Below are positions 19,051 through 26,388 of a DNA stretch of 58,073 bases, in pieces. Source of the stretch: Bacillota bacterium (lineage in GTDB: Bacteria; Bacillota; Dehalobacteriia; UBA4068; UBA4997); NCBI GenBank assembly GCA_017397935.1, contig JAFQHN010000027.1:1-58073 (forward strand), given 5' to 3'. Each line of letters starts with the position of its first letter. Position 1 is the first letter of the stretch. Position numbers and translations under genes: made by a program. A model generated the notes under the pieces. The model saw nothing but the letters and a program-made list of their open reading frames with translations, was not told the DNA's origin and searched no databases.

Positions 19051-19860
19051 GTGCGTGTGAAGCTGACGGTGGCATATGACGGCACGGATTTTGTGGGTTG
19101 GCAGCGGCAGGCCAGGGGGCGCAGTGTGCAGGGCGACTTGGAGAAAAATTTGCGGCGGCTGACGGGGCAGGAGGTATCGGTGCAGGGGGCCGGGCGGACG
19201 GATGCCGGTGTGCATGGCTGCGGGCAGGTGGCCAGCTTTGAGGCGGATTTGCAGCTGCCGGTGGAGAAGCTGGCCTATGCGCTGAATAATTTGCTGCCGG
19301 TGGATGTGCGGGTTTTGGCGGCGGAGGAGGCCGGGGCGGACTTCCATGCCAGATTTACGCCCAGCCGCAAGGAGTACCGTTATTTTATGGTGCCGGGGGA
19401 GGCCGGAGGGCCTTTTGTGGGGCGGTATGGCTGGTTTTGTCCGCCGATTGCCGATATAAAGTTGATGCAGGAGGCGGCCGGGCTGTTGGTGGGCGAGCAT
19501 AACTTCCGCAGTTTTTGCGGCAAGAGTGCGGTGGTGACGACCTATGTGCGGACGCTGTATGAGGCGGAGCTGCGGCCGGCCGAGGCTGATGAGGTGCCCG
19601 ACCCCCTGTATCGTCTGGCGGCGGAGGGCAAGGTGCTGATGCTGCGGCTGGTGGGCAACGGATTTATCTACAAGATGGTGCGCCTGCTGACCGGTGGATT
19701 GGTGAAGGTGGGGCAGGGTAAGTTAGCGGTGGCGGAGTTTGCGCGCCTGCTGGCCGAGCCTGCCGAGCAGCCGCCGGCACCTGCTGCGCCCGCGCAGGGC
19801 CTGTATTTGTGGCGGCTTTGCTATGAGGCGAACGGTGCGCCGACGGTGGACAGAATGTGA
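19051..19860 (+). CDS. truA: tRNA pseudouridine(38-40) synthase TruA
   Basis: 269 aa. It modifies the anticodon stem-loop positions 38-40 of many tRNAs. The catalytic aspartate is in GAGRTDAGVHG. The frame opens at 18985, but GTG at 19051, preceded by GAGG, gives the family start (MRVKLTVAYDGTDFVGWQRQ). It is placed between ecfT and rplM, as in many Bacillota. Confidence 0.95.
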   Translation: MRVKLTVAYDGTDFVGWQRQARGRSVQGDLEKNLRRLTGQEVSVQGAGRTDAGVHGCGQVASFEADLQLPVEKLAYALNNLLPVDVRVLAAEEAGADFHARFTPSRKEYRYFMVPGEAGGPFVGRYGWFCPPIADIKLMQEAAGLLVGEHNFRSFCGKSAVVTTYVRTLYEAELRPAEADEVPDPLYRLAAEGKVLMLRLVGNGFIYKMVRLLTGGLVKVGQGKLAVAEFARLLAEPAEQPPAPAAPAQGLYLWRLCYEANGAPTVDRM

Positions 19861-19913
19861 CAAAAAATTTGCGAATAAATGGTAAAAAACCGTTAAATTT
19901 GCAGTAAATAGCC

Positions 19914-19942
19914 TTGACAATTATGGCCGGAATATATATAAT
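19914..19942 (+). promoter_or_regulatory. Promoter of rplM-rpsI
   Basis: A consensus TTGACA (19914-19919), 17-bp spacer and TATAAT (19937-19942) lie in the gap after truA. The leader to rplM is about 80 nt. Confidence 0.9.
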
Positions 19943-20029
19943 TTTAGGGTAACGATACTATCAGCCCCGTTAGTGTCATTATCAATTTTTTTATGCAAAG
20001 TTGCACAAGTTTTGAGGAGGAATTACGCA

Positions 20030-20458
20030 ATGCGTACTTATATGGCAAAGGCGCAGGAAGTTGACCGCAAATGGTATGTACTGGACGCCACCAACAAGCC
20101 TTTGGGTCGTTTGGCTACTGAGGCAGCACGTCTGCTGAGAGGCAAGCACAAGCCCACTTTTACACCCCATGTTGACACCGGCGATTATGTTATCGTTATC
20201 AACGCTGACAAAGCTATGCTGACCGGCAAGAAGCTGGATCAGAAGGTTCTGTATCATCACTCCGGTTATCCGGGTGGTTTGAAGGAAACCGTTTACCGCG
20301 ATTTGATGGCCAACAAGCCTGAACGCGCTATCGAGACTGCTGTTCGCGGTATGCTCCCGAAGAATCGTCTTGGCCGCAAGATGATCAAGAAAATGAAGGT
20401 TTATGCCGGCGCAGAACATCTGCATCAGGCACAGAAACCTGAAACCTGGAATTTCTAA
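20030..20458 (+). CDS. rplM: 50S ribosomal protein L13
   Basis: 142 aa, the standard length. The frame is open from 19973, but the ATG at 20030 follows TGAGGAGG and gives [20 protein letters not shown], the family start. L13 is an early-assembly protein of the large subunit. Confidence 0.97.
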   Translation: MRTYMAKAQEVDRKWYVLDATNKPLGRLATEAARLLRGKHKPTFTPHVDTGDYVIVINADKAMLTGKKLDQKVLYHHSGYPGGLKETVYRDLMANKPERAIETAVRGMLPKNRLGRKMIKKMKVYAGAEHLHQAQKPETWNF

Positions 20459-20478
20459 GAGAGAGGAGCAAAATCAAA

Positions 20479-20871
20479 ATGGCAGACAATAGATTTTATG
20501 GCACCGGCCGCAGAAAGAACGCCATCGCCCGTGTATGGCTGGCTCCCGGCAACGGTACTGTTACTGTAAATAAGCGCGAATTGAGCGAATATTTTGGCAA
20601 AAAGACCTTGGAGATGATCGTTCAGCAGCCTTTGGAGCTGACCGATACTCTGGCTAAGTTTGATGTTATCGCTACCGTTAAGGGCGGCGGCACCACCGGC
20701 CAGGCCGGCGCACTGCGTCATGGTATTGCCAAGGCTTTGGTTGAGTCCGACGAAAACCTGCGTCCTGCATTGAAGGCCGCAGGCTTTATGACCCGCGACC
20801 CCAGAATGAAGGAAAGAAGAAAGTACGGCTTGAAGAAGGCCCGCAAGGCCAGCCAGTTCTCCAAGCGCTAA
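20479..20871 (+). CDS. rpsI: 30S ribosomal protein S9
   Basis: 130 aa. The C-terminal tail ending in SQFSKR reaches the P-site tRNA. The signature [19 protein letters not shown] is present. It is co-transcribed with rplM. Confidence 0.98.
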   Translation: MADNRFYGTGRRKNAIARVWLAPGNGTVTVNKRELSEYFGKKTLEMIVQQPLELTDTLAKFDVIATVKGGGTTGQAGALRHGIAKALVESDENLRPALKAAGFMTRDPRMKERRKYGLKKARKASQFSKR

Positions 20872-20904
20872 GGCTTGCTTCATCCTCAAATTTATATCGA
20901 ATCC

Positions 20905-20940
20905 AAAAGAGCTGTGGAAGTTTTTCGCGGCTCTTTTTTT
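20905..20940 (+). terminator. Terminator after rpsI
   Basis: AAAGAGC (20906-20912) pairs with GCTCTTT (20930-20936), extended inward by G-U pairs, followed by a T-run. It is the intrinsic terminator for rplM-rpsI. Confidence 0.85.
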
Positions 20941-20965
20941 GTGTTGTGATGAGATTGCGGAAAAA

Positions 20966-21007
20966 TACCCCATCCACTTTGGCAGGCGGATGGGGCATAT
21001 TTTTTTG
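20966..21007. terminator. Bidirectional hairpin terminator
   Basis: CCCCATCC (20968-20975) pairs with GGATGGGG (20988-20995). There is a T-run on the plus side (ATTTTTTT) and an A-run before it, so the stem can end both the minus-strand exporter gene and any read-through from rpsI. Confidence 0.8.
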
Positions 21008-21016
21008 GAAAATTTT

Positions 21017-21598
21017 TTACATAAAGAGGGAAACGGCGCAGTAAACCAGCAGCAGAGCCATGACGGTGTTGGTGATTTTGGCATATTGGGAGAAAAGCAT
21101 TTTGAAAACGGAACCGAACAGGGCCCAGAGCAGCGTGAAGGTAAAGCCGATGAAGGCCAGCAGCAGGGCGAAGAAAACCAGTACGTCCCATTGGCCGTGG
21201 TAATGCGGCAGTATGTAGGCCTCCATGGACACGATGCAGTAAATGTAAATTTTGGGGTTGATGAACTGCAAAATCAGGCCGGAGATGAAGCTGCTGTGGC
21301 GAGCATCCTCCTCGATGACGGAGGAGCTTTTGAAGGTCTTCCAGGCGAGGTGGAGAATGTAGGCGGCGCCGATGAACAGCATGGGCGTTTTGATGACGGG
21401 GATGAGCGTGGACAGAGTGTTGCAGAAAAAGGTACACATCAGCATGACGAGGGAAAAGCCGACCCAAATGCCCAGATTGAAGGGGAGAGCTTTTTGAAAG
21501 CCCTGGCGGCCGGCATTGGACATGGACATAATATTATTGGGGCCGGGCGTGACTGCCGTGACGATGGCGTAAGAGAGAAATTGAATCCAACTAAACAT
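21017..21598 (-). CDS. LysE/RhtB-family amino acid exporter
   Basis: 193 aa with about six hydrophobic segments. The N-terminal TPGPNNIMSMSNAGRQG is the family signature. Proteins of this group export amino acids such as lysine, threonine or homoserine; the substrate cannot be read here. It is divergent from an XRE-cupin regulator, an arrangement common for LysE-type exporters and their local control. Confidence 0.88.
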   Translation of the reverse strand: MFSWIQFLSYAIVTAVTPGPNNIMSMSNAGRQGFQKALPFNLGIWVGFSLVMLMCTFFCNTLSTLIPVIKTPMLFIGAAYILHLAWKTFKSSSVIEEDARHSSFISGLILQFINPKIYIYCIVSMEAYILPHYHGQWDVLVFFALLLAFIGFTFTLLWALFGSVFKMLFSQYAKITNTVMALLLVYCAVSLFM

Positions 21599-21701
21599 AT
21601 TGACCTCCTGCTGTGATTACGATATAATACGACTATAATCCAATATATTGGTGTTTTGTATATTATACTATTAGTCCGATATGTTGTCAATAGGAGGCAG
21701 T
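21599..21701. promoter_or_regulatory. Divergent promoter/operator region, exporter and regulator
   Basis: This AT-rich 103-bp gap contains a perfect palindrome CCAATATATTGG (21640-21651). A similar block follows about 30 bp later (CTATTAGTCCGATAT near 21668 resembles CTATAATCCAATAT near 21633). These are candidate operator sites for the adjacent XRE-cupin protein. Exact promoter boxes are not clear. Confidence 0.5.
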
Positions 21702-22256
21702 ATGGATTTTCAGAAAACTGTGGCCAAAAATATCAAGGAGATCCGTGAGAGGAAGAAAATCACGCTGGATGCGGCGGCAAAGCTGACTGGGGTATCGCGC
21801 AGTATGCTGGCGCAGATTGAAAAAGGCGACGTAAACCCGACGATCTCGGTGCTATGGAAGATTGCCAACGGCTATAAAACGTCATTTACGTCTTTGGTTG
21901 ATACGCATGACAGCAACCATTTGCTGATAAAAGCCGACGAGGTGACGCCTCTGGTGGAGGATGAGGGGCGCTATATCAACCGGCTGGCCTTTATGTTCCG
22001 GGAGGATACACAGTTTGAGACCTGTATGATCGAGATAAAGCCGGATGGATTTTTGCAGGCACAGCCCCACATGGGCGGCACGGAGGAGTATCTGACGGTT
22101 TTTGCCGGCGAGGTGGAAGTGATTGCCGGCAGCGAGAGCTTTCATATTTCTGCGGGGGATTCTCTGCGGTTTAAGGCGGATGTGGCGCACTCTTACCGGA
22201 ACGTGGGCAGCGATACTGTGAATATGCACATGATCATTCATTACACAGATAAGTGA
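21702..22256 (+). CDS. XRE-family regulator with C-terminal cupin domain
   Basis: 184 aa. The N-terminal helix-turn-helix (about residues 10-65, LTGVSRSMLAQIEKGDVNPT) is joined to a cupin sensor domain (about 105-180, PHMGGTEEYLTVFAGEVEV). The ATG at 21702 has AGGAGG at the right distance. Proteins of this architecture usually control a neighbouring transporter or amino-acid enzyme, here probably the divergent exporter. The effector is unknown. Confidence 0.9.
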   Translation: MDFQKTVAKNIKEIRERKKITLDAAAKLTGVSRSMLAQIEKGDVNPTISVLWKIANGYKTSFTSLVDTHDSNHLLIKADEVTPLVEDEGRYINRLAFMFREDTQFETCMIEIKPDGFLQAQPHMGGTEEYLTVFAGEVEVIAGSESFHISAGDSLRFKADVAHSYRNVGSDTVNMHMIIHYTDK

Positions 22257-22403
22257 TTGGCAGCGGAATAGCAAATAATTTTGAGGTATTTTGCGAAAAA
22301 TGCAAAAAAATATTGTTTATTGGCGTGTAAATGTGCTAAAATAAAGAAGATTTTAAGGAACTGCAAGCCGCAGATGCAACTTGCCGGAAAGGAAGTATGG
22401 CAA

Positions 22404-22859
22404 ATGGATAACATTGATTTGGTGATTCTGAAATTTTTGCAGGACAATGGGCGGGATACGGCCTCGAACATCAGCAAGAAAATTCATCTTTCGGTTTCGG
22501 CGGTGCTGGACCGTATTCATAAGCTGGAAGAAAGCGGTGTGGTGAAGAAATATACTGTGCTGCTGGATTCGCGCAAGCTTGGTTATGATGTGCTGGCGGT
22601 GATGGAGGTGCGATTGGAGCACCCACGCTTTTACGACTCTTTTGTGGAGGCGGTTATGGGCAACGACAGCATTGTGGATTGTTATTATCTGACCGGCGAT
22701 TTTGATTTTAACCTGAAAATTTGCTGTAAGTCATCGGAGGATTTGGAGGCGCAGCACCGGTTTGTGAAGGAAATTCCGGGAGTTTCGGCTACGATTACGC
22801 ATTATGTGCTGAAAGAGGTTAAGAATATCTATGAGGTGACTCCCGGCGTGGTGGATTGA
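22404..22859 (+). CDS. Lrp/AsnC-family regulator
   Basis: 151 aa from the ATG at 22404, which follows AAAGGAAG. The frame is open further upstream (22281), but that part is cysteine/lysine-rich with no family similarity. The N-terminal winged helix (MDNIDLVILKFLQDNGRDTA) and C-terminal RAM domain (MEVRLEHPRFYDSFVEAV, TGDFDFNLKI) are typical. It probably responds to an amino acid and regulates nearby genes. Confidence 0.92.
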   Translation: MDNIDLVILKFLQDNGRDTASNISKKIHLSVSAVLDRIHKLEESGVVKKYTVLLDSRKLGYDVLAVMEVRLEHPRFYDSFVEAVMGNDSIVDCYYLTGDFDFNLKICCKSSEDLEAQHRFVKEIPGVSATITHYVLKEVKNIYEVTPGVVD

Positions 22860-22931
22860 GAGAATTAGGCATGAGCAGCGGCGTCCGCGGGCTTGTGCCT
22901 TTTTTATCGTAAACGGATTGGAGGTTTTGTG

Positions 22932-23771
22932 ATGAAAACTTTGGGGTATTATAACGGCAAATTTGCCGAGATCGATGAGATGACCGTGCCGATGAATGAC
23001 CGTGTGTGTTATTTTGGCGACGGTGTTTATGATGCGACGATGAGCCGGAATTATAAAATTTTTGCGCTGGATGAGCATATTGACCGGTTTTTTAACAGTG
23101 CCGGGTTGTTGAAGATCAAGATTCCGCACACCAAGGACGAGTTGAAGGCGCTGCTGAATGAGATGGTGCGCAAGATGGACAGCGGCAATTTGTTTGTGTA
23201 TTGGCAGGTGACGCGCGGCACAGCCGACCGCAATCATGCCTTCCCCGAGGTGGGGGCGAATATGTGGATAACTCTGCGGCCGTGTGAGCTGGCGGACATT
23301 TATCACCCGATGAAGTTGATTTCGGCGGAGGACACGCGGTTTTTGCATTGTAATATTAAGACGCTGAATCTGCTGCCGAGTGTGATGGCGGCGCAGAAGG
23401 CTGCGGAGGCCGGTTGTGATGAGACGGTGCTGCACCGCGGCGGGCGAGTGACTGAGTGTGCGCACAGCAACGTGCATATTATTCAGGACGGGATGCTGAA
23501 AACGGCGCCGGCGGACAACCTGATTTTGCCGGGGATCGCGCGGGCGCATTTGATTGCCATGTGCAAGCGACTGGGGATTGCGGTGAATGAAACGCCGTAT
23601 ACTTTGGACGAGCTGCGGCAGGCTGAGGAGGTTATTGTGACCAGCAGCGGGCAGCTTTGCGGCGTGGCGGTGGAGCTGGACGGACAGCCGGTGGGCGGTA
23701 AGCGTCCGGAGTTGGTGGCTGCATTGCAGAAGGAGCTGTTGGCGGAGTTTATGGCGGCCACGGCGGAGTGA
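22932..23771 (+). CDS. Class IV aminotransferase, D-amino-acid type
   Basis: 279 aa, a PLP enzyme of the D-alanine transaminase/branched-chain group. The probable Schiff-base lysine is in LHCNIKTLNLLP; the early YYNGKFAEIDEMTVPMNDR and the YQV-like YWQVTRGTADR segment fit D-amino-acid transaminase better than IlvE. The frame is open from 22893, but ATG 22932 follows TTGGAGG. Substrate preference (D-Ala/D-Glu supply for peptidoglycan) is inferred from sequence features and not proven. Confidence 0.85.
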   Translation: MKTLGYYNGKFAEIDEMTVPMNDRVCYFGDGVYDATMSRNYKIFALDEHIDRFFNSAGLLKIKIPHTKDELKALLNEMVRKMDSGNLFVYWQVTRGTADRNHAFPEVGANMWITLRPCELADIYHPMKLISAEDTRFLHCNIKTLNLLPSVMAAQKAAEAGCDETVLHRGGRVTECAHSNVHIIQDGMLKTAPADNLILPGIARAHLIAMCKRLGIAVNETPYTLDELRQAEEVIVTSSGQLCGVAVELDGQPVGGKRPELVAALQKELLAEFMAATAE

Positions 23772-23793
23772 GAAAGTAAATAGCAAAACAGAG

Positions 23794-23825
23794 AACCATT
23801 CGAAGAAATTCGAGTGGTTTTTTTG
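23794..23825 (+). terminator. Terminator after the aminotransferase gene
   Basis: AACCATTCGAA (23794-23804) pairs with TTCGAGTGGTT (23809-23819) with one mismatch and runs into a T-run. It separates the host cluster from the phage element. Confidence 0.88.
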
Positions 23826-23835
23826 TGTTTTTTTT

Positions 23836-23881
23836 GGGGGGCGGAAAATAGTGAAGAGTGGATAGTGGATAGTGGATAGTG
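23836..23881 (+). repeat. Family A repeat remnant with terminal element
   Basis: A partial family A unit (GGGGGGCGGAAAATAGTG) runs into the AATAGTGAAGAGTG-type ending that also closes the two full family A arrays, followed here by three GGATAGT steps. It lies directly upstream of the small terminase gene. Confidence 0.7.
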
Positions 23882-24007
23882 CGGAAGATGGCGTGGAATG
23901 TCATACGGGGGGAGTGTTATAATCGCAGATTGAGGGAGTGGGTTGTGTTTTGGCGGTGTGGAAAATGGTTGTAGGGTATGGAAAATGTGCAGAGAGGATG
24001 TGAAAGT

Positions 24008-24445
24008 ATGGCGTTGAGTGAGCGACAGCAACGGTTTTGCAGGGAGTATGTGGCGTGCTGGGACGAGCAGGAGGCGGCGCGGCGGGCCGGCTACAAGGAG
24101 AGGATGCTGGACTATTGGGGGCGCCGGAATCTGCGGGACGAAGCGGTGCAGCAGGAGATAAAGCGGCTTTGTGCGGCGGCGGTTTGCGGTTTTGGTGGCG
24201 AGGTAAACAGTCTGGCGGACGGCGAGGAGATTTTGATGTTTTTGACGGCGGTGATGCGCGGTGTGGTGCGTGACGGCAAGAATGCGACGGACGGCAGCGG
24301 TGGGAATTTGCCGAAGGTGAGCGAGCGAACTAAGGCGGCCGAGCTTTTGGGGCGGAATCAGCATTTGTTCAGCGAGAAGGGTGGCCGTGGTGATGAGCAG
24401 GAATTTGCGGTGCGGATTTTGGGGGCGGATGATTTGGCGGAGTAA
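24008..24445 (+). CDS. Phage terminase small subunit
   Basis: 145 aa. The N-terminal helix-turn-helix region (LSERQQRFCREYVACWDEQE, ARRAGYKE) matches the terminase_2/XtmA-type small subunits that recognise DNA for packaging. The ATG at 24008 is chosen over 23978 because of AGAGG upstream. It is followed by a short repeat array and the large subunit. Confidence 0.88.
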   Translation: MALSERQQRFCREYVACWDEQEAARRAGYKERMLDYWGRRNLRDEAVQQEIKRLCAAAVCGFGGEVNSLADGEEILMFLTAVMRGVVRDGKNATDGSGGNLPKVSERTKAAELLGRNQHLFSEKGGRGDEQEFAVRILGADDLAE

Positions 24446-24446
24446 G

Positions 24447-24561
24447 AGCGAGGGGCGGAAACGGGGAGTTGATATAGTGTGAGGGAGCGGGGGGCGGAAG
24501 TGGGTTTTGGGATAGTGAGAGGGAGCGAGGGGCGGGAAATAGTGAATAGTGAAGAGTGAAG
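24447..24561 (+). repeat. Family A tandem repeats, about 3 units
   Basis: The whole gap between the terminase genes consists of three units of about 38 bp with the core GAGCGAGGGGCGGAAA and GATAGTGAG. The third is cut short and ends in AAATAGTGAATAGTGAAG. The array begins one base after the terminase small subunit stop codon. The strand is strongly purine-rich. Confidence 0.85.
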
Positions 24562-24574
24562 AGATATAATTGGG

Positions 24575-25855
24575 GTGGTGATGATGAGGAATATGGTTAA
24601 TAAAAAGAAGCGGACGGTGCGGGAGGTTTATCTGCCGGAGGTGGTGGGCAGTGGTTACCGTGATTTTTGGCACTTTACGGGGCGGTACCGGGTGGTTAAG
24701 GGTGGCCGAGGTTCGAAGAAATCGAAGACGGTGGCGCTTAATTTGATATGGCGGCTGTTGACGATGCCGGAGGCCAATGCCTTGGTGGTGAGGCGGACTT
24801 ATCGGTCTTTGCGGAACTCTTGTTTTGTGGAGTTGAAGTGGGCGGCCGAGCGTTTGGGGGTATCGGCGGACTGGCATTTTAGGGAGGAGCCGTTGGAGAT
24901 GACCTATAAGCCGACGGGGCAGAAAATATATTTTCGGGGGATGGATGACCCGCACAAGTTGACATCTATGGTGGCTGAAAGAGGGCATTTGTGTTTTGTG
25001 TGGGTGGAGGAAGCGTATGAAATCAGCCGTGAGGAGGATTTTGCGGTGTTGGACGAGAGTATCCGCGGTGAGGTGCCGGCGGGGCTTTTTAAGCAGATCA
25101 CGCTGACTTTTAACCCTTGGAACGAGCGGCATTGGTTGAAGAAGCGTTTTTTTGACGGGCCGCCTGACCATGATGTTTTGGCGTTGACGGTGGATTATCG
25201 CTGCAACGAGTTTTTGGATGCAGCGGATCTGGCATTTTTTGAGCGTATGAAGGAAAACGACCCTGCGCGGTATCGAGTGGCCGGATTGGGCGAATGGGGT
25301 GTATCGGCCGGCCTGGTGTATAATAACTGGCGTGAGTGTGATTTTGACTTGCGGGAGCTGGCGGCGCAGGATAATCTGCGGGCGGTGTTTGGTCTGGATT
25401 TTGGTTATGTGCATGATGAAACGGCGCTGTTTTGCGGTTTGGTGGATGAGGCTGGGCGCAAGCTGTATGTTTTTGATGAATTGTACCGCAAGGGGCTGAG
25501 CAACGAGCAGATTTATGCAGAGATTTGCCGTATGGGCTATGCCAAGGAGAGGATTTTGGCGGATGCGGCCGAGCCTAAGAGTATTGACCGACTGCGTGAT
25601 TTGGGTCTGACGCGGATTTGTGCGGCCAGGAAGGGGCGTGACAGCGTGCTGGCCGGGATTGATTATTTGCAGGGGTACGAGATTTTGGTGCGGCCTGCCT
25701 GTGTGAATTTTCTGCGGGAGATTGGCGGCTATTGCTGGCAGCAGGACCGTGACGGCCGGTATTTGAATTATCCGCGGGATGAGGCGAACCATCTGATGGA
25801 CGCGATGCGCTACGGTATGGGTGATTTGCTGTACGGTTCGGTGTTCAGCTTTTAG
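24575..25855 (+). CDS. Phage terminase large subunit (PBSX XtmB type)
   Basis: Up to 426 aa; the start may be GTG 24575 or ATG 24581/24584. The ATPase domain has a Walker A-like GGRGSKKSKT (about 43-52), the family variant with lysine in place of glycine, and Walker B VWVEEA. The nuclease domain carries acidic residues in GLDFGYVHDE, ADAAEPKSID and DEANHLMDAM. It packages DNA into the procapsid. All catalytic motifs appear intact. Confidence 0.95.
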   Translation: MVMMRNMVNKKKRTVREVYLPEVVGSGYRDFWHFTGRYRVVKGGRGSKKSKTVALNLIWRLLTMPEANALVVRRTYRSLRNSCFVELKWAAERLGVSADWHFREEPLEMTYKPTGQKIYFRGMDDPHKLTSMVAERGHLCFVWVEEAYEISREEDFAVLDESIRGEVPAGLFKQITLTFNPWNERHWLKKRFFDGPPDHDVLALTVDYRCNEFLDAADLAFFERMKENDPARYRVAGLGEWGVSAGLVYNNWRECDFDLRELAAQDNLRAVFGLDFGYVHDETALFCGLVDEAGRKLYVFDELYRKGLSNEQIYAEICRMGYAKERILADAAEPKSIDRLRDLGLTRICAARKGRDSVLAGIDYLQGYEILVRPACVNFLREIGGYCWQQDRDGRYLNYPRDEANHLMDAMRYGMGDLLYGSVFSF

Positions 25856-25875
25856 GAATTTTTTGAGAGGGGGGA

Positions 25876-26238
25876 GAGCGAGGGGCGTAAAGTGGGAGTT
25901 GGGATAGGGAGGGAGAGCGTGGGGCGGAAAGGGGTGTTGTGGATAGTGAGGGAGAGCGAGGGGCGGAAAAGGGAAGTTGTGGATAGTGAGGGGGAGCGGG
26001 GGGCGGAAAAGGGAAGTTGGGGATAGTGAGAGGGAGCGAGGGGCGGAAAAGGGATGTTGGGGATAGTGTGAGAGAGCGTGGGGCGGAAGGGGAAGTTGGA
26101 GGATAGTGTGAGAGAGGGAGGGGCGGAAAAGGGAAGTTTGGGTGATAGGGATGGAGCGAGGGGGGGGGAAAGGGATGTTGGGATAGTGAGGGGGAGCGAG
26201 GGGGGGAAATAGTGAAAAGTGAATAGTGAGGTAGGCAA
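25876..26238 (+). repeat. Family A tandem array, about 9 units
   Basis: About nine units of 38-41 bp fill the space after the large terminase gene. Core pieces are GAGCGAGGGGCGG, AAAAGGGAAGTTGGGG and ATAGTGAG. Unit copies differ by single bases and small indels, and the last one switches to AAATAGTGAAAAGTGAATAG. About 80 percent of bases on this strand are purines. No gene is visible here; long C-rich open frames on the opposite strand come from the repeat composition. Confidence 0.92.
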
Positions 26239-26388
26239 GAGGATGTCATTGAATGTCCGGTATGGGGAGTGGTAAGATGGCATTGTGAAGAAAAGGGTTG
26301 AATGACGGACTGATTGGAGTGAGTTATCAACCGAGGGTGACGGCGTGGGCCGTCTTTTTTTATGTGAAAAAACAGGGGGGAATGGATA
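26239..26388 (+). other. Spacer with duplicated block and hairpin before portal
   Basis: After the repeat array, 26241-26272 resembles 23886-23916 upstream of the small terminase (shared GAATGTC and GGGGAGTG). A terminator-like hairpin follows: GACGGC (26339-26344) with GCCGTC (26349-26354) and seven Ts. It may limit read-through into the portal gene or be a processing site. Confidence 0.6.
26339..26361 (+). terminator. Terminator-like hairpin before the portal gene
   Basis: A six-base GACGGC/GCCGTC stem with a GTGG loop is followed by TTTTTTT. It lies 28 nt before the portal start codon, an unusual place for a full stop of transcription, so partial termination is more likely. Confidence 0.6.

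Noticed and set aside
20939..21616. 225-codon plus-strand frame opposite the LysE-type exporter
   Set aside because: The minus frame encodes a clear exporter with the TPGPNN motif; the plus frame is its polar, glycine/glutamate-rich shadow.
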